Shown here: one piece after another, positions 33,760 to 45,200 of the stretch | Layout of the letters: every line of letters begins with the position of its first letter | Position numbering within the stretch: the first letter of the stretch is position 1 | Assembly: GCA_029959085.1 (NCBI GenBank) | Contig: JARWIR010000003.1 | Span: forward strand, 34,406,005-34,470,004 | DNA: 64,000 nt | Origin: Nemophila menziesii | Taxonomy: Eukaryota > Streptophyta > Magnoliopsida > Boraginales > Hydrophyllaceae | Reading direction: 5' to 3' | Program-made: the position numbers and the translations under genes | Notes under the pieces: model-generated | Databases searched by the model: none | What the model was told of the DNA's origin: nothing | The model's input: the letters and a program-made list of their open reading frames with translations, nothing else

Positions 33760-35830
33760 TAATATATTATGACATTTGGTGCAAAGAACGGGAAATACAT
33801 GTCAACCTTCGTGGAGCTTTGAAATGTGGTTTCTCAGGATGGGTGGGAGATGATCATATCAAGGTATGCAAACGTCTACCATTCTACAACCTCATAAATG
33901 GGGTGTACAACGTAAGATTTGGTGCACCAAGAATAAAGAAGATAGGACAATCACTACAAATTATATCTTCAGAAAATATAATACATCTTCCTTAACCGAT
34001 GGATTTGAAATAGGAGGTAAAAGACTGAAGGGAACTCCCCAAGATTTTGAGTACTATTGGGTAAGGGTATAGGTGATCCAATCCCAGTTTGATATAGGAA
34101 AACAATTTAAAAAAAGACATGGTATGGTTCTCCATAAACTTCCCATATTAGGATAAAATGATACAGACATAGTAGGTTTGAGATAAAATCATGTCAGTTT
34201 TATCTAAACCACCACCCACATCGAACCTTAATTATTTTGCTATTATGGTTTGCATAATTTGTCTATGGACCATATTCTACCATTCGAGATAGGCGCCCCC
34301 AAAGTGGTGGACTGTTAAAGTCAACCTACATCTCGATGACCTGCTAAGATATGATTGGGTAACTTATATTTGTGATGAACTCGTACATCGACTACTGAAA
34401 TCAGGCGTAGACGGATGCTTATGCATAATATTAGTAGTTTTTTCTACCCAAAACAATAATGTTTTGTCCATATATTTATTTTTTCAAGAATCTAATGAAC
34501 GCAATTACCTAATTTGACAGCTTTGGTTCTACAAGCATATACTATCTGAACACCTAGAGAAGGAAAATGCATTTCCTAATATCTTCATGTGGGTAACTAT
34601 AATCAAGGGAGTCCCCAATTGATAGGTAATACATCAAATAGATAAAGACGAGTCTTGTAAATTACTGTCTACCCGTCATGGGTAATTGGTATTTACCATA
34701 ACACGTAATGGGTTTTTACCCATTAGGGTAATGAGTAATTTACCCATCATATATAATGCGTATGCATCGTTTTTTTTTCTTTTTGTGAATAACCCATTTC
34801 ATTTTACTCAGGTACACCCAGATCAGTTGGTGTTGACATCGAGAGATAAAGGGACGATAAGAAACAACATGCCAGAAGGGCATAGGACATCAAATGGTAG
34901 GGTTGGTGTTGGGAGATAGTGGAGAATAGAATGAAAGGGTAAAGAGGACTTAAATTCAAATAACAGGGAAACAAAGGGGACGACAAATAGAAGGATATGG
35001 ATAAAGATAATGATGGTTCATCCAATGGGGCGATGAAGGGGATGATAACGAATTAGAAGACAAAGTCGATGGATTGTCCAATTCGTCGAAGGGTTCAGAA
35101 GCAGGGTCCAACCCGGATAAGGGGAGTGGTAAAAAATAATGACATGAATGGTTCAAAACATGTGTACAAGACTCGTAGAGAAGTGGAATCAGATAAAGAA
35201 TCCAGTTCAGTTTCAAAAAACATAAATAAGAAAGAAGATGGAGATAAGGAATCAGAGACTTCGGTACACGTAGAGGATAATATGGTAATTCATGAATTGT
35301 TGTACGATTTTAGTGATATTTTGTACAACTAGACCAGCGTCCAATAGGTGATTTACCGATCCAAGATGAGCCATTTATCGACGCTACTTTGAGAATACGT
35401 GGTACAAAAGTCAGAGAGGCATGGGTAACGCGACTATATTCAAAGCCTGGAGCTTTGATAGGGATGTTGGATAAACTCAAAGAAGAGATCGAAAAGCTAA
35501 AATCATAGAATTAGATTTTAGAGGATAAACTAAAAGTGACATAAGAAGAGAAGGTTAGACTGTCCGAAAGACTTAACAACTCAGAGAGTGCCAAGACATA
35601 TTTAATAGACAAACTTGTAAGTGTAGACATCAACATTGAGAAGTTAAGTGTAGTGAATCGGGAAAAGAATCAGACAATCAAGGGCTTGGAAGATGAGACT
35701 TCCTGTTTAAATCATTTAATAGAAGAGGCGGAGCGTGAGCAGAATGAGTTGGTAACGGCGTGCATGAAACACCAGAAGATCATGGACGATTTGGTAAAAC
35801 AATTGTTGTATGAGATATCGTAGAGAATCA
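33760..35830 (+). pseudogene. Decayed gene of transposon-associated type with coiled coil
   Basis: The plus strand retains stretches of sense. 33866-34072 (IGGKRLKGTPQDFEYY) comes first. Around 34280-34420 fragments read PPKWWTVKVNLHLDDLLRYDW and ICDELVHRLLKSG. A charged Lys/Asp/Ser-rich segment is at 35069-35332. A coiled-coil-like heptad region at about 35460-35820 has KLKEEIEKLKS, LEDKLKV and IEKLSVVNREKNQTIKGLE. Stops interrupt all frames. This layout (N-terminal plant-specific domain, charged linker, coiled coil) resembles genes carried by plant MULE-type transposons next to Ulp1-like proteases, but no protease or transposase is seen. Assignment is tentative. Confidence 0.35.
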
Positions 35831-36603
35831 ATCTTGAGATCGAGATGGGGGGACTGAGAAAGTAAATGGAGTAGAACACCAGATGTAGTCAAACAAAACA
35901 AAATACATGTAGCCAAGCACGAACCATGGGTGGTGGCGTATAATGCATTTACTTTATTTGTAGTGACTTTGGAGGGGGAAGTCCAATAAACATGCACTAA
36001 AATATTGTCCAGCAGTTGTGAATCATAACAAACGCATCACACATATTATTCTTAAAAGTACCCCCATCAGTTGTTCTGCCAATGATCCCTTCATAGAAGA
36101 CCAATGGTGGAGCACCGAAAGAGAAAAAATATAATGTATCAAACAAATAAGTATCGATTAACACAAGCACAAGATGTAGCCCATCAACGAAAATAGGTGG
36201 GGTATCAGTGGCGAATGAAAAAGGTATACTTTAAATTAAAGTTTATTTTGAAATTCACGATTTAAAAAATATATATTATGCTACGTTTATTTAATTTACC
36301 TTAAGAAATAACTGAGAAATAGACTAACTTACGAAATATTTTTTGGTATATTGTGTTTCAGTGGTTTACTTATGTTAATGTAATATTCAAACTCCATGAT
36401 AATGGAGAATAGATAAACTAAGTAAGAGTATAGAGTGATTGTTTTAGGTAGGTTGCTTGTTTAACTATTATCGGTTATTAGTGGGTTATTGGGGAGGTGT
36501 ATTTCGACTATATTTGATGTGTTCACTATATTTTGATGTTCATGTTGCTAAACTATATATCGATATAATGGAATTATAAATATGGTGGTGTGTCGATATA
36601 TGT

Positions 36604-36860
36604 TATGTGATTCATATGATTTCGTAGTCTGGTAAGTAATCCAATATCGACTTGCAGTTGTGAAGATTCAAGAGCGTAGGCCATCAATGCAAAAAAAGGT
36701 AGCCCGACAAAGAAGTCTGATGGTCTATTATCGAATTCCAAAGAGGGTATTGTATCAAAAAAAATTGTAGAGCATAATATCATCTGGTATACCCAAACAA
36801 AGAGAAAGAGTCATATTGCCCATCGCAAGACTCCAAAGGTAGATCAAGGAACATAGAAGA
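36604..36860 (+). repeat. Repeated exon-like module, copy 1
   Basis: 'ccaatatcgacttgcagttgtgaagattcaagagcg...' leads to 'gtctgatggtctattatcgaattccaaagagggtattgtatc' and a Lys/Arg-rich end. The order of blocks is shared with 36946-37178 and 38648-38860. It is non-functional in its present state. It may belong to the same decayed gene as 33760-35830. Confidence 0.4.
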
Positions 36861-36945
36861 AGTTTGGACTCCATGTAATTTAATGAAATGAAATTGTGAT
36901 TACTATTGTGTTGTAGGATATCGTACATTAGTCAACACTCTGAAA

Positions 36946-37178
36946 ACTAGTCCAATTTCATCCTACATATATGAAGATTCAAAACTAGAGGCAAACATTA
37001 AGAAATAAAAAGAGCTCATTAAAGAATTAGATGGTGGATCATCAAAGTCCAAATCTAGTACTGTATCAAGTAAAAAAGTATCGGTGGTAAGATCTTCGGA
37101 CGTAACCAAACAAAAAGGACAAACTGTATCCCATCGTAGGAGCCTGGTGGTTGTTAAGAGGAGATCGAGGAAGGTATG
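36946..37178 (+). repeat. Repeated exon-like module, copy 2 (interrupted by an LTR)
   Basis: It contains 'ccaatttcatcctacatatatgaagattcaaaactagaggcaaac', 'gatggtggatcatcaaagtccaaatctagtactgtatcaa' and 'aggagcctggtggtt', as in 38648-38860. The LTR insertion starts just downstream of this copy. Confidence 0.45.
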
Positions 37179-37191
37179 CAGTGGGTTCCAG

Positions 37192-38519
37192 TGTGTGATA
37201 AAATAAAGATAATAAAAGAACACACCTTGGAAGAACCACAAGAAACTCTATACAAGTGCACGGATCGGTTGCAAGTAATAAAAGTAAGTGAAAGTTCATT
37301 CTCATGGATTTAGTTAGCTTAAGCTCATCGCTATTCTAAGTATAAGTGTGAAGTGATCTAATATAAGTAGTGAAGATTCTATAATCCTCCTAAATCTTGT
37401 AATGTAGCTTAGAAGGAAATCTCAACACCTTTAGAGGCCTTGGGTAAGTGGACCCTACACAATGATCGGTGGTGAAATCTAATCCTAGTGACAATTTAGT
37501 TAGGCAAGCCCGTCAGGAACACTACTTAACACTAAACGCTCATGATGTGTTTCCGTCCCTAACCACCCCCCTCCCAGCTAGGATGATAGTATAGGGAACT
37601 TAGGTCAAACCAGAGGTGTACAAGCTCTAGCAAGTTTAATGAAAATCATTCATAATACAATTATAAAATAGATACTCAACTTATTTATAATGAATTCCCA
37701 AATACTATCAGATAGCAAAATAATAATAAAGGGTTTAATAAAATGAAAACCCAAGTTATGGGAAAATTTAATGCATAATAAAGAGCTTAGAATTGTGTTT
37801 AAGCCAAAAATCTTTAGCTAATTACTCTAATGATAGAGACGGAGAGATGCAGAATTGATGTTGTGGTGCTCCAGCTCTGTTGTGTCCTCTCTAGGTCGAC
37901 TTTCTCTCAATTTTTTTTTTGTAAAGGTTGCTCAATGGAATGGAAAGAACCTATTTATAAAGACAAATTTGGATACATATGAGTCATGGGCTAGGTTGGA
38001 GTGACTTAATCCAACCCAAACACGTTTTCCTTAAAAAGTGGACTGATTTGACCCACAACAACTGTAAATTCAACAACTTCTTTGTTATATCTCCAAAATA
38101 CAAACCCTTAGTGGTCACACGTTCATAACTCAATATAATATTTGTATATAAAAGGGCTCCTACAAATTCTTTGTCAATATCACGTGACATCGAAAACAAT
38201 TCACTTTCAAAACCTAATTCTTAGCTCTTGCACTTTCTAAAAATGACTTACTTAGTCCTTTACTCTTGCTTTCCTTATTTGATCTCTTTTACTCGACTTA
38301 TTATCCATTATTTGGCATCTTATATCATCCATATACCTAAGAGTTTCACACTTAACACATAAATTAGACCTAAAATGCTCTAAAAGTAACAAAACTCCCA
38401 AACAAGGCACGAAACGAGAATAAATCAAATAATAGGAAAACGATCCTCAATTAAGAATATAATGAACCTAAGATAATGTCTCGTGACTAGATTATTATAT
38501 CACAAATATGAAGACATCA
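37192..38519 (-). mobile_element. Probable solo Ty3/gypsy LTR
   Basis: It is related along its length to the LTR at 33-1548 (same TGTGATAA end on the plus strand, the 'agttaggcaagcccg' block near 37499, 'cacgttttccttaaaaagtgg' near 38021 and the TGATGTCT end). On the minus strand it starts TGATGTCTTC and ends TTATCACACA. No internal region or partner LTR adjoins it, which suggests a solo LTR left by recombination between LTRs. GTATG occurs at 37174-37178 and 38520-38524 and may be the 5-bp target duplication. About 13 bp between the left GTATG and the canonical LTR end are unexplained. Confidence 0.7.
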
Positions 38520-38647
38520 GTATGCTTGATTTATTAGAGTATTCATTTTTAAAATTTGTGTTTATTGGACTGGTTGTCGTGTAAGTAGATGATACAAAAA
38601 TATGCATACTGATTTATGGTGTTATTTTTATGAGAGTCGGACGTATG

Positions 38648-38860
38648 AAGACTAATCCAATTTTTTCCTACAATATTTGAAGGTTCAAAGAAGGAGCCAA
38701 CCATTAAAATAATGGGTATGCAAAAGAAGTCGGATGGTGGATACTCAAAAACCAGAGAGGGTAGTGTTTCAACTAAATGTGTAGCCATTGAGAAGAGTAG
38801 GAGCCTAAAGGTTCCCGAAAGTGGATCCTTGGAGAGTAAAGAAGGTGCGCATAATTTATG
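38648..38860 (+). repeat. Repeated exon-like module, copy 3
   Basis: It repeats 'ccaattttttcctacaatatttgaaggttcaaagaaggagcc', 'gatggtggatactcaaaaaccagagagggtagtgtttcaac' and 'aggagcctaaaggtt', the same order as copies 1 and 2. 63 codons are open (38712-38903), rich in Lys/Ser/Glu. Confidence 0.45.
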
Positions 38861-40226
38861 TGTTGTGGTCTATTTATTTTTTCAGTTTATGTCTGGTAGC
38901 TAAATTTCATGTTAGTTGAGGATGTCCAGTTTAGGTCCTTGTGTGAGAGAAAAAAAGTAGTTTTAAGTCTGTTATCATAGTTTAACCTAATTAGCGTTTG
39001 TTAGTTTGTTGTAACAATGAGTTGTATTTTGTGTATGTGTAGCATGTAATATGTGCATGTTTGTTTCTGTTTTGCTTACACGGATTTGAGATAATGTTGA
39101 GCTTCTCTGTTAATAATGCATTGTGTGTTTTACATGCCATAAAAAATACACTACTAAGCATCATTTGAAGCAGTTTTCCAAGTTTTTAGCAAGGATATAG
39201 TGTCAGGTTTCCACTTACACGCTGCCCATAGATTGCCCTTTTATGGTTTGAGGTACTGAACATTTAGCGATATGGATGAGGAAGTAGACAAGATACTACA
39301 CAGTTTTAAAGAAGTTAAACAAAACCTTATCGACTAGTGTTGAGAAGTCCAAATTAGATTCGGTTGTAAGTGATCAGCCTGAGAGTACAGTAGTAAAATA
39401 GATAGGACCTAGTGCTTGTAGTGGTCATATAACCTGGAAATCTGCTAAACTTGCAAAGCCTAATGTTGAACCAGTAGTGAGACCTAGAATACCAAAGTTT
39501 CCCGTGAAAAGGAAAAGGCGGGGTTGCTTAGTGTTTCATGTTGCGTATACTACTAAACTAAATTTCTTTATGTGCGAATGTGATTCAACAAGTTGGGCAC
39601 CAAAAAAGTGAGTGTCTTTGTTCATTTAGTATGATTTAAACAACCAATAGCATACCAAGCAATACCATGGTGAATCTCGAGTCGATGATTGTCAGAAAAT
39701 AATGTTAGAGAAACTTTAGTTTCTTTTTGTTGGTTGTTGATGTATCATTTTATGTGATACATTAATTTAGTCACGAAACATCTTTCTTATGGGTATTTAG
39801 GACTTAGTTGAGGTATTTTCCCCTCGATTATTTGATGGTTTACACTTTTGTGTCTACTTTTGACTGTTATGTTACTTTTTGAGCCTTTGTGCGTAAATTG
39901 TGTGTTAAGTGTATGCATATCTTAGGTACTCGAACGCTACAATACCCCGAGACGATGATAAGAATTCATTAAAACAAGATTACTCCAAAGTCATGGCATT
40001 AAAAGAAGATTCGACCACTTTTGAAAAGCGAGAGCATTTGTTGCATATATATCGAAATCCACTTATTAGAGATACCACACTAAATTGGTCCGGATTTTGG
40101 ACGGACTCTTAGATTTCATGATATCACTTGGAGTTAGAAGCGCATATGAACTAACGGTTACGTGTACCATTTTAAGGGGTGATAACCCTTCATATATAAA
40201 AAACAGGGTCTAAACAAAAATTAAAA
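38861..40226. other. Unassigned, possibly the tail of the decayed gene
   Basis: Short plus-strand stretches of sense occur (39270-39320 MDEEVDKILHSFKEVKQNL; an open frame at 39909-40112), but stops intervene and no domain is recognised. Confidence 0.35.
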
Positions 40227-40299
40227 CGCCGTCTGTGGGAATCGAACCCACGACCACGTGGTTAAAAGCCACGCGCTCTACCAGCTGAGCTAAGACGGC
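40227..40299 (-). tRNA. trnK-UUU: tRNA-Lys (anticodon UUU)
   Basis: This 73-nt cloverleaf is on the minus strand. The acceptor stem GCCGTCT/AGACGGC is perfect, with discriminator G. The D arm is TAGCTCAGCTGGTAGAGC. The anticodon stem CGTGG/CCACG encloses the loop CTTTTAA, so the anticodon is TTT. The T arm is GTGGG-TTCGATT-CCCAC. Internal Pol III A and B boxes are therefore intact. There is no intron and no encoded CCA. A T-run (TTTT then ATTTTTG) follows directly downstream as a Pol III terminator, and CAA motifs lie upstream, as in plant nuclear tRNA genes. Confidence 0.98.
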
Positions 40300-40371
40300 T
40301 TGATAAATATTGTTTTTGTTTAACTGTATATAATAGTTTGTCATTCTCTTCTTTGTTTTCACTAATCTTTT

Positions 40372-41240
40372 TTTATTACATAGGAGGTCTTGAGGATTGA
40401 TTAAAAAAACAAAGACTATACTAGTACTTCATTAACCAAATCCGGGTTGTAAACACCCTTGGCGTCTTAATATCTAGTCTATCTTTTACGAGATTCCTCC
40501 AAATGTCATCTGGAGGATCCCCAAGGGACACAAAAGTCTCACTTCCAATCATTCTCATACGCACCAACCAATCTGCACATGAATTAGCCTCTATAAAAAT
40601 GCCCTTCAAAGTGAATCCATTGTTTTTTTGCAAGAATTACTCGAATGTGTTGTATCCACTCCAAACATGGCCCCTTCCATTCTCTACCTTCTAAATAGCT
40701 TCAATGGCCTCCCAAGAGTCCACCTCTACCTCTATTTATTTTATTACTAACCCCTCCGCCATCCTTAATCCCTCCACAATCGTCGGAATCTCATGATAAA
40801 CCTTCATAATAAAGCCCTTCACCCAATCCCCATTCTCGTCTCAAATTAATCCACCCCTTTCACCTTCCTTTTTCTATCTATTGCAACTCCCGTCTATGTT
40901 TAGCTTCAAGCCCAAAGTAGGCTTATTCCATCCAACTAAAGTTACCATTGACCACTTAGATTGCACCCTTCAAGGCACACGACCCCATGATCTACTATAT
41001 ATATTAGCTAAGAACTTTGCTTTCCGAACCACCACCAATTCGTGTGGGAATACCCACCGTTAAATGCTACCTGATTTCGCTCCTTCCAAATAACATCAAT
41101 AACGACTCCAAAGAAAACACTCCAATTAATCCCAGGGAACAATCTTTTATTCGATAAGTTCCGGAAACACCAACTATTACTCGTACCTGTCTCAAACATC
41201 TCGCCATGAACCGAACCAGAAGCCTCCAGGCCCGTAACAG
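40372..41240 (-). mobile_element. 5'-truncated, decayed LINE
   Basis: Minus-strand pieces: 41199-41008 has INWSVFFGVVIDVIWKERNQVAF, the region between zf-RVT and RNase H. 40633-40421 has KGIFIEANSCADWLVRM, the C-terminal RNase H block with the Asn-x-x-Ala-Asp motif. The 3' end reads CTATGTAATAAAAAAA (poly(T) at 40369-40375 on the plus strand). Stops and frameshifts separate the parts. Its 3' end begins only about 70 bp upstream of the tRNA gene. Confidence 0.8.
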
Positions 41241-41247
41241 CTGCATA

Positions 41248-41270
41248 TGTTTTTTTTATTACATGAGAAA
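41248..41270 (-). mobile_element. Candidate ultra-short LINE insertion
   Basis: A 23-bp segment, on the minus strand TTTCTCATGTAATAAAAAAA plus a few bases, lies between two copies of CTGCATA (41241-41247 and 41271-41277). ATGTAATAAAAAAA equals the 3' end of the LINE at 40372-41240. It could be an insertion truncated to the last bases and tail. Chance is not excluded. Confidence 0.3.
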
Positions 41271-41463
41271 CTGCATAGATTTGAAAGGTTATTTAGAAAT
41301 TATTTAGATGTCATGGGTTTATTGATACCAATATATATCTTTATGCATATCTTCGTTTGAGTTTGGTTTAAAAAATGTTTGTCCGAAATCATTCATTTAT
41401 TAAGAAATGCTCAAATTCAAACTTGTTCGTAAACTGATTTTTTATATTCCTCTAATGTAAATT

Positions 41464-41466
<3 letters not shown>

Positions 41467-41513
<47 letters not shown>
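41467..41513. repeat. (AT)n microsatellite
   Basis: This is an uninterrupted AT tract of about 47 bp. The flanks 41280-42253 are AT-rich with no gene recognised. Confidence 0.95.
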
Positions 41514-41517
<4 letters not shown>

Positions 41518-42253
41518 CATATTAAAATTTAAGGTCATTGAGCTAAAAAATATAACACAAAAAAATTATTGTCTAATAAGTTCCACAAAAATTTTAGAGA
41601 AGACATACACGCAGCTTATTGAAAGACACACAACTCATTAAAAAAAAAAGTAACTCAATAAATAAAACTCGTAATCATTTAAAAGCAAATTTAACCTATT
41701 AATAATTGAATTTTTAGGACCAAAAAAAATTGACTTGTTGAGGATGAGTAGACATGTTTTTGAATATTTTTAAAGAAGTAACTCTAAAATTTAAATATTA
41801 ACTAGGATATCAATTATTCTTTTGAATTTTCTTTTTATCAATATCTCACTTCGTATTCATATCGCAAACTCCATCATATACAAATCATTACATAAAATTT
41901 TGCTTCCGCTACAAAAGGAATAGATAGTTCGAATTCAAGTTCAAGTTCATTCTGGAAAAAAAAAACTTGTTCGAATTCGTTTAAGAAATTAAATAAACAC
42001 GATGAAACATCTATTTGAATAGTTTATGGCTTTACTAGGTTCTACTAAAATTGATTGAGTAAACAGTTTTATATAAGATAATTGGTTAAAAGGTCTTAAA
42101 AACATGTTTTATCAGTCTTTTTCGTGCATCTCCAAAAGATCCAAAGTTAATAGGTTAACTTTGATTTTTATTGGGTTACAATTTTTGTTTAAAAAGTTAC
42201 GTATATTTTTAATGAATATATATGTAATTTTAATAGATTGATTGTGTTTTCAA

Positions 42254-45200
42254 TAAATTACGTATTTATCTTTTCTAAAATTGAAATTAACATAACCATT
42301 CTTTTGCATAAACTTTTTGGTCAATTGCCCACTTTACAATTATAGTAGGCTGCTTAAAGATTGGGAAAAAAAATACATACTAGTTCAGGCCAAAACTTTT
42401 AAGTGTAGTTGCCAAATTTGTGATTTGAGACGTACAATAAGTATGTAATGGGCCATTTAATTATTTGTTATGGGCCAACAACAAAATTATAATCACACAT
42501 GTTTAACATGTAAAGCATTCTGAAAATACAACCTACTTTCTCTTTTTTTTTTCTTTTGGGTCGGTTGTATGCCCTACTTTCAACATTTATGTTACATCCA
42601 TTTTATACTCCATACCTATTTATTTTTTATTTTTTTGGACTTTACTCCCCTCCTTATTAAAAAGAAACCCCCCCCCCCCCCCCCCCCACAATGTGTCCAC
42701 ATCGAAAGCCAGAAATTAGATTAGCATACATTTTTCTTTTTCACGAATATAGTTTTTTTAACATGATTAAATATATTTAAAATTACAATATATTACAATT
42801 CCTACTTATACTAACCAAATCCGAGATAATAGATTTAGGGAAAGTAAGAAATACAAAGACGATTAAAAAAATACAACCCCAAATCTCAATACAAGAGTAA
42901 AAGGGTAACTATCAAACTAAAATTCACGCAAAGAAAAACTATACATTTTTTAATACATATGAGCGCCACTTTGGACTCGAAATCATTTTGACTCCAATAA
43001 ATTACATATTTATCTTTTTCAAAATTGAAATTAACATAACCATTCTTCTAATTAAACTTTTTGGTCAATTGCCCACTTTAAAATTATAGTAGGCTGTTTA
43101 ATGATTAGGAAAATAAATAATACATACTAGTTCAGGCCAAAAAATTTAACAGTCATTGCCAAGTTTGTGATTTGAGAGTGCAGTAAATATGTAATGGGCC
43201 ATTTAATTCTTTGTTATGGGCCAGCCACAAAATTATAATCATACATGTTCAACATGTAAAGCATTCTGAAAGTACACCCAACTTTCTCTTTTTCTTTTCT
43301 TTTTTCTTTTGGGTCGGTTGTACGCCCTACTTTCAACATTTATGTTACATCCATTTTATACTTTCTACCTATTTTATTTTTATTTTTTTGGACTTCACTC
43401 TCCTCCTTATTAAAAAGAAGCCCCCCCCCCCAATGTGTCCACATCGAAAGCCAGAAATTAGATTAACATTTATTTTTATTTTTCACGAATATAGTTTTTT
43501 TAACATGATTTAAAATTACAAAATATTAAAATTCCTCCTTATACTAACCAAATCCGAGAAAATAGATTTAGGGAAAGTAAGAAATACAAAGACGATTAAA
43601 AAATACAACCCCAAATCTCAATACAAGAGGGAAAAGGTATATATCAAACTAAAATTCACGAAAAGAAAAACTATACATTTTTTGAATAGATATGAGAGCC
43701 ACTTTGGACTCGAACTCATTTTGACTCCAATAAATAACGTATTTATATTTTCCAAAATTGAAATTAACATAACCATTCTTTTGTTTAAACTTTTTGGTTA
43801 ATTGCCTACTTCACAATTATAGTAGGTTGTTTAATGATTGGGAAAATAAATAAATACATACTAGTTCATGCCAAAACTTTTAACTGTTGTTGCCAAGTTT
43901 GTGATTTGAGACGTATATTAAATATGTAATGGGACATTTAATTCTTTGTTATGGGCCAGACACAAAATTATAATCACACATGTTCAACATGTAAAGCATT
44001 CTGAAAGTACACCCTACTTTCTCTTTTTCTTTTCTTTTTGTCTTTTGGGTCGGTTGTACACCCTACTTTCAACATTTATGTTAAACCCATTTTATACTCC
44101 CTACCTATTTAATTTTAATTTTATTGGGACTTCACTCCCCTCCTTATTAAAAAGAACCCCCCCCCCCCCCTCCCCCATTGAGTCCACATCGTAAGCTAGA
44201 AATTAGATTAGCATTCATTTTTCTATTTCACGATATATAGTTTTTTAACATGATTAAATATATTTAAAATTACAAAATATTACAATTCCTACTTATACTA
44301 ACCAAATCCAAGAAAATAGATTTAGGGAAAGTAAGAAATACAAAGACGATTAAAAAAATACAACCCCAAATCTCAATACAAGAGGGAAAAGGTAACTATC
44401 AAACTAAAATTCACAAAAAGAAAAACTATACATTTTTTAAATACATATGAGAGCCACTTTGGACTCGAAATCATTTTGACTCCAATAAATTACGTATTTA
44501 TCTTTTCCAAAATTGAAATTAACATAACCATTCTTTTGTTTAAACTTTTTGGTCAATTGCTCACTTTACAATTATAGTAGGTTGTTTAATGATTGGGAAA
44601 CGAAATAAATACATACTAGTTCAGGCCAAAACTTTTAACTGTCGTTACCAAGTTTGTGTTTTGGGACGTACAGTAAATATGTAATGGGCCATTTAATTCT
44701 TTGTTATGGGCCAGCCACAATATTATGATCACACACATTCAACATGTAAAGCATGAAAGTACACCCTACTTTCTCTTTTTCTTTTCTTTTTTCTTTTGGG
44801 TCGGTTGTACGCCCTACTTTCAACATTTATGTTACATCCATTTAATACTCCCTACCTATTTATTTTTTATTTTTTTGGACTTCACTCCCCTCCTTATTAA
44901 AGAGAACCCCCCCTAATGTGTCCACATCGAAAGTCAGAAATTAGATTAGCATTCATTTTTCTTTTTCACGAATACAGTTTTTTTAACATAATTAAATATA
45001 TTTAAAATTACAAAATATTACAATTCCTACTTATACTAACCATATCCGAGAAAATAGATTTAGGGAAAGTAAGAAATACAAAGACGGTCAAAGAAATAAA
45101 ACCCCAAATCTCAATACAAGAGGGAAAAGGTATATATCAAACTAAAATTCACGAAAAGAAAAACTATACATTTTTTGAATACATATGAGAGTCACTTTGT

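Noticed and set aside
34804..35216. Minus-strand Ser/Leu/Pro-rich frames
   Set aside because: They are antisense to a charged Lys/Asp/Glu-rich plus-strand coding relic, which explains their composition.
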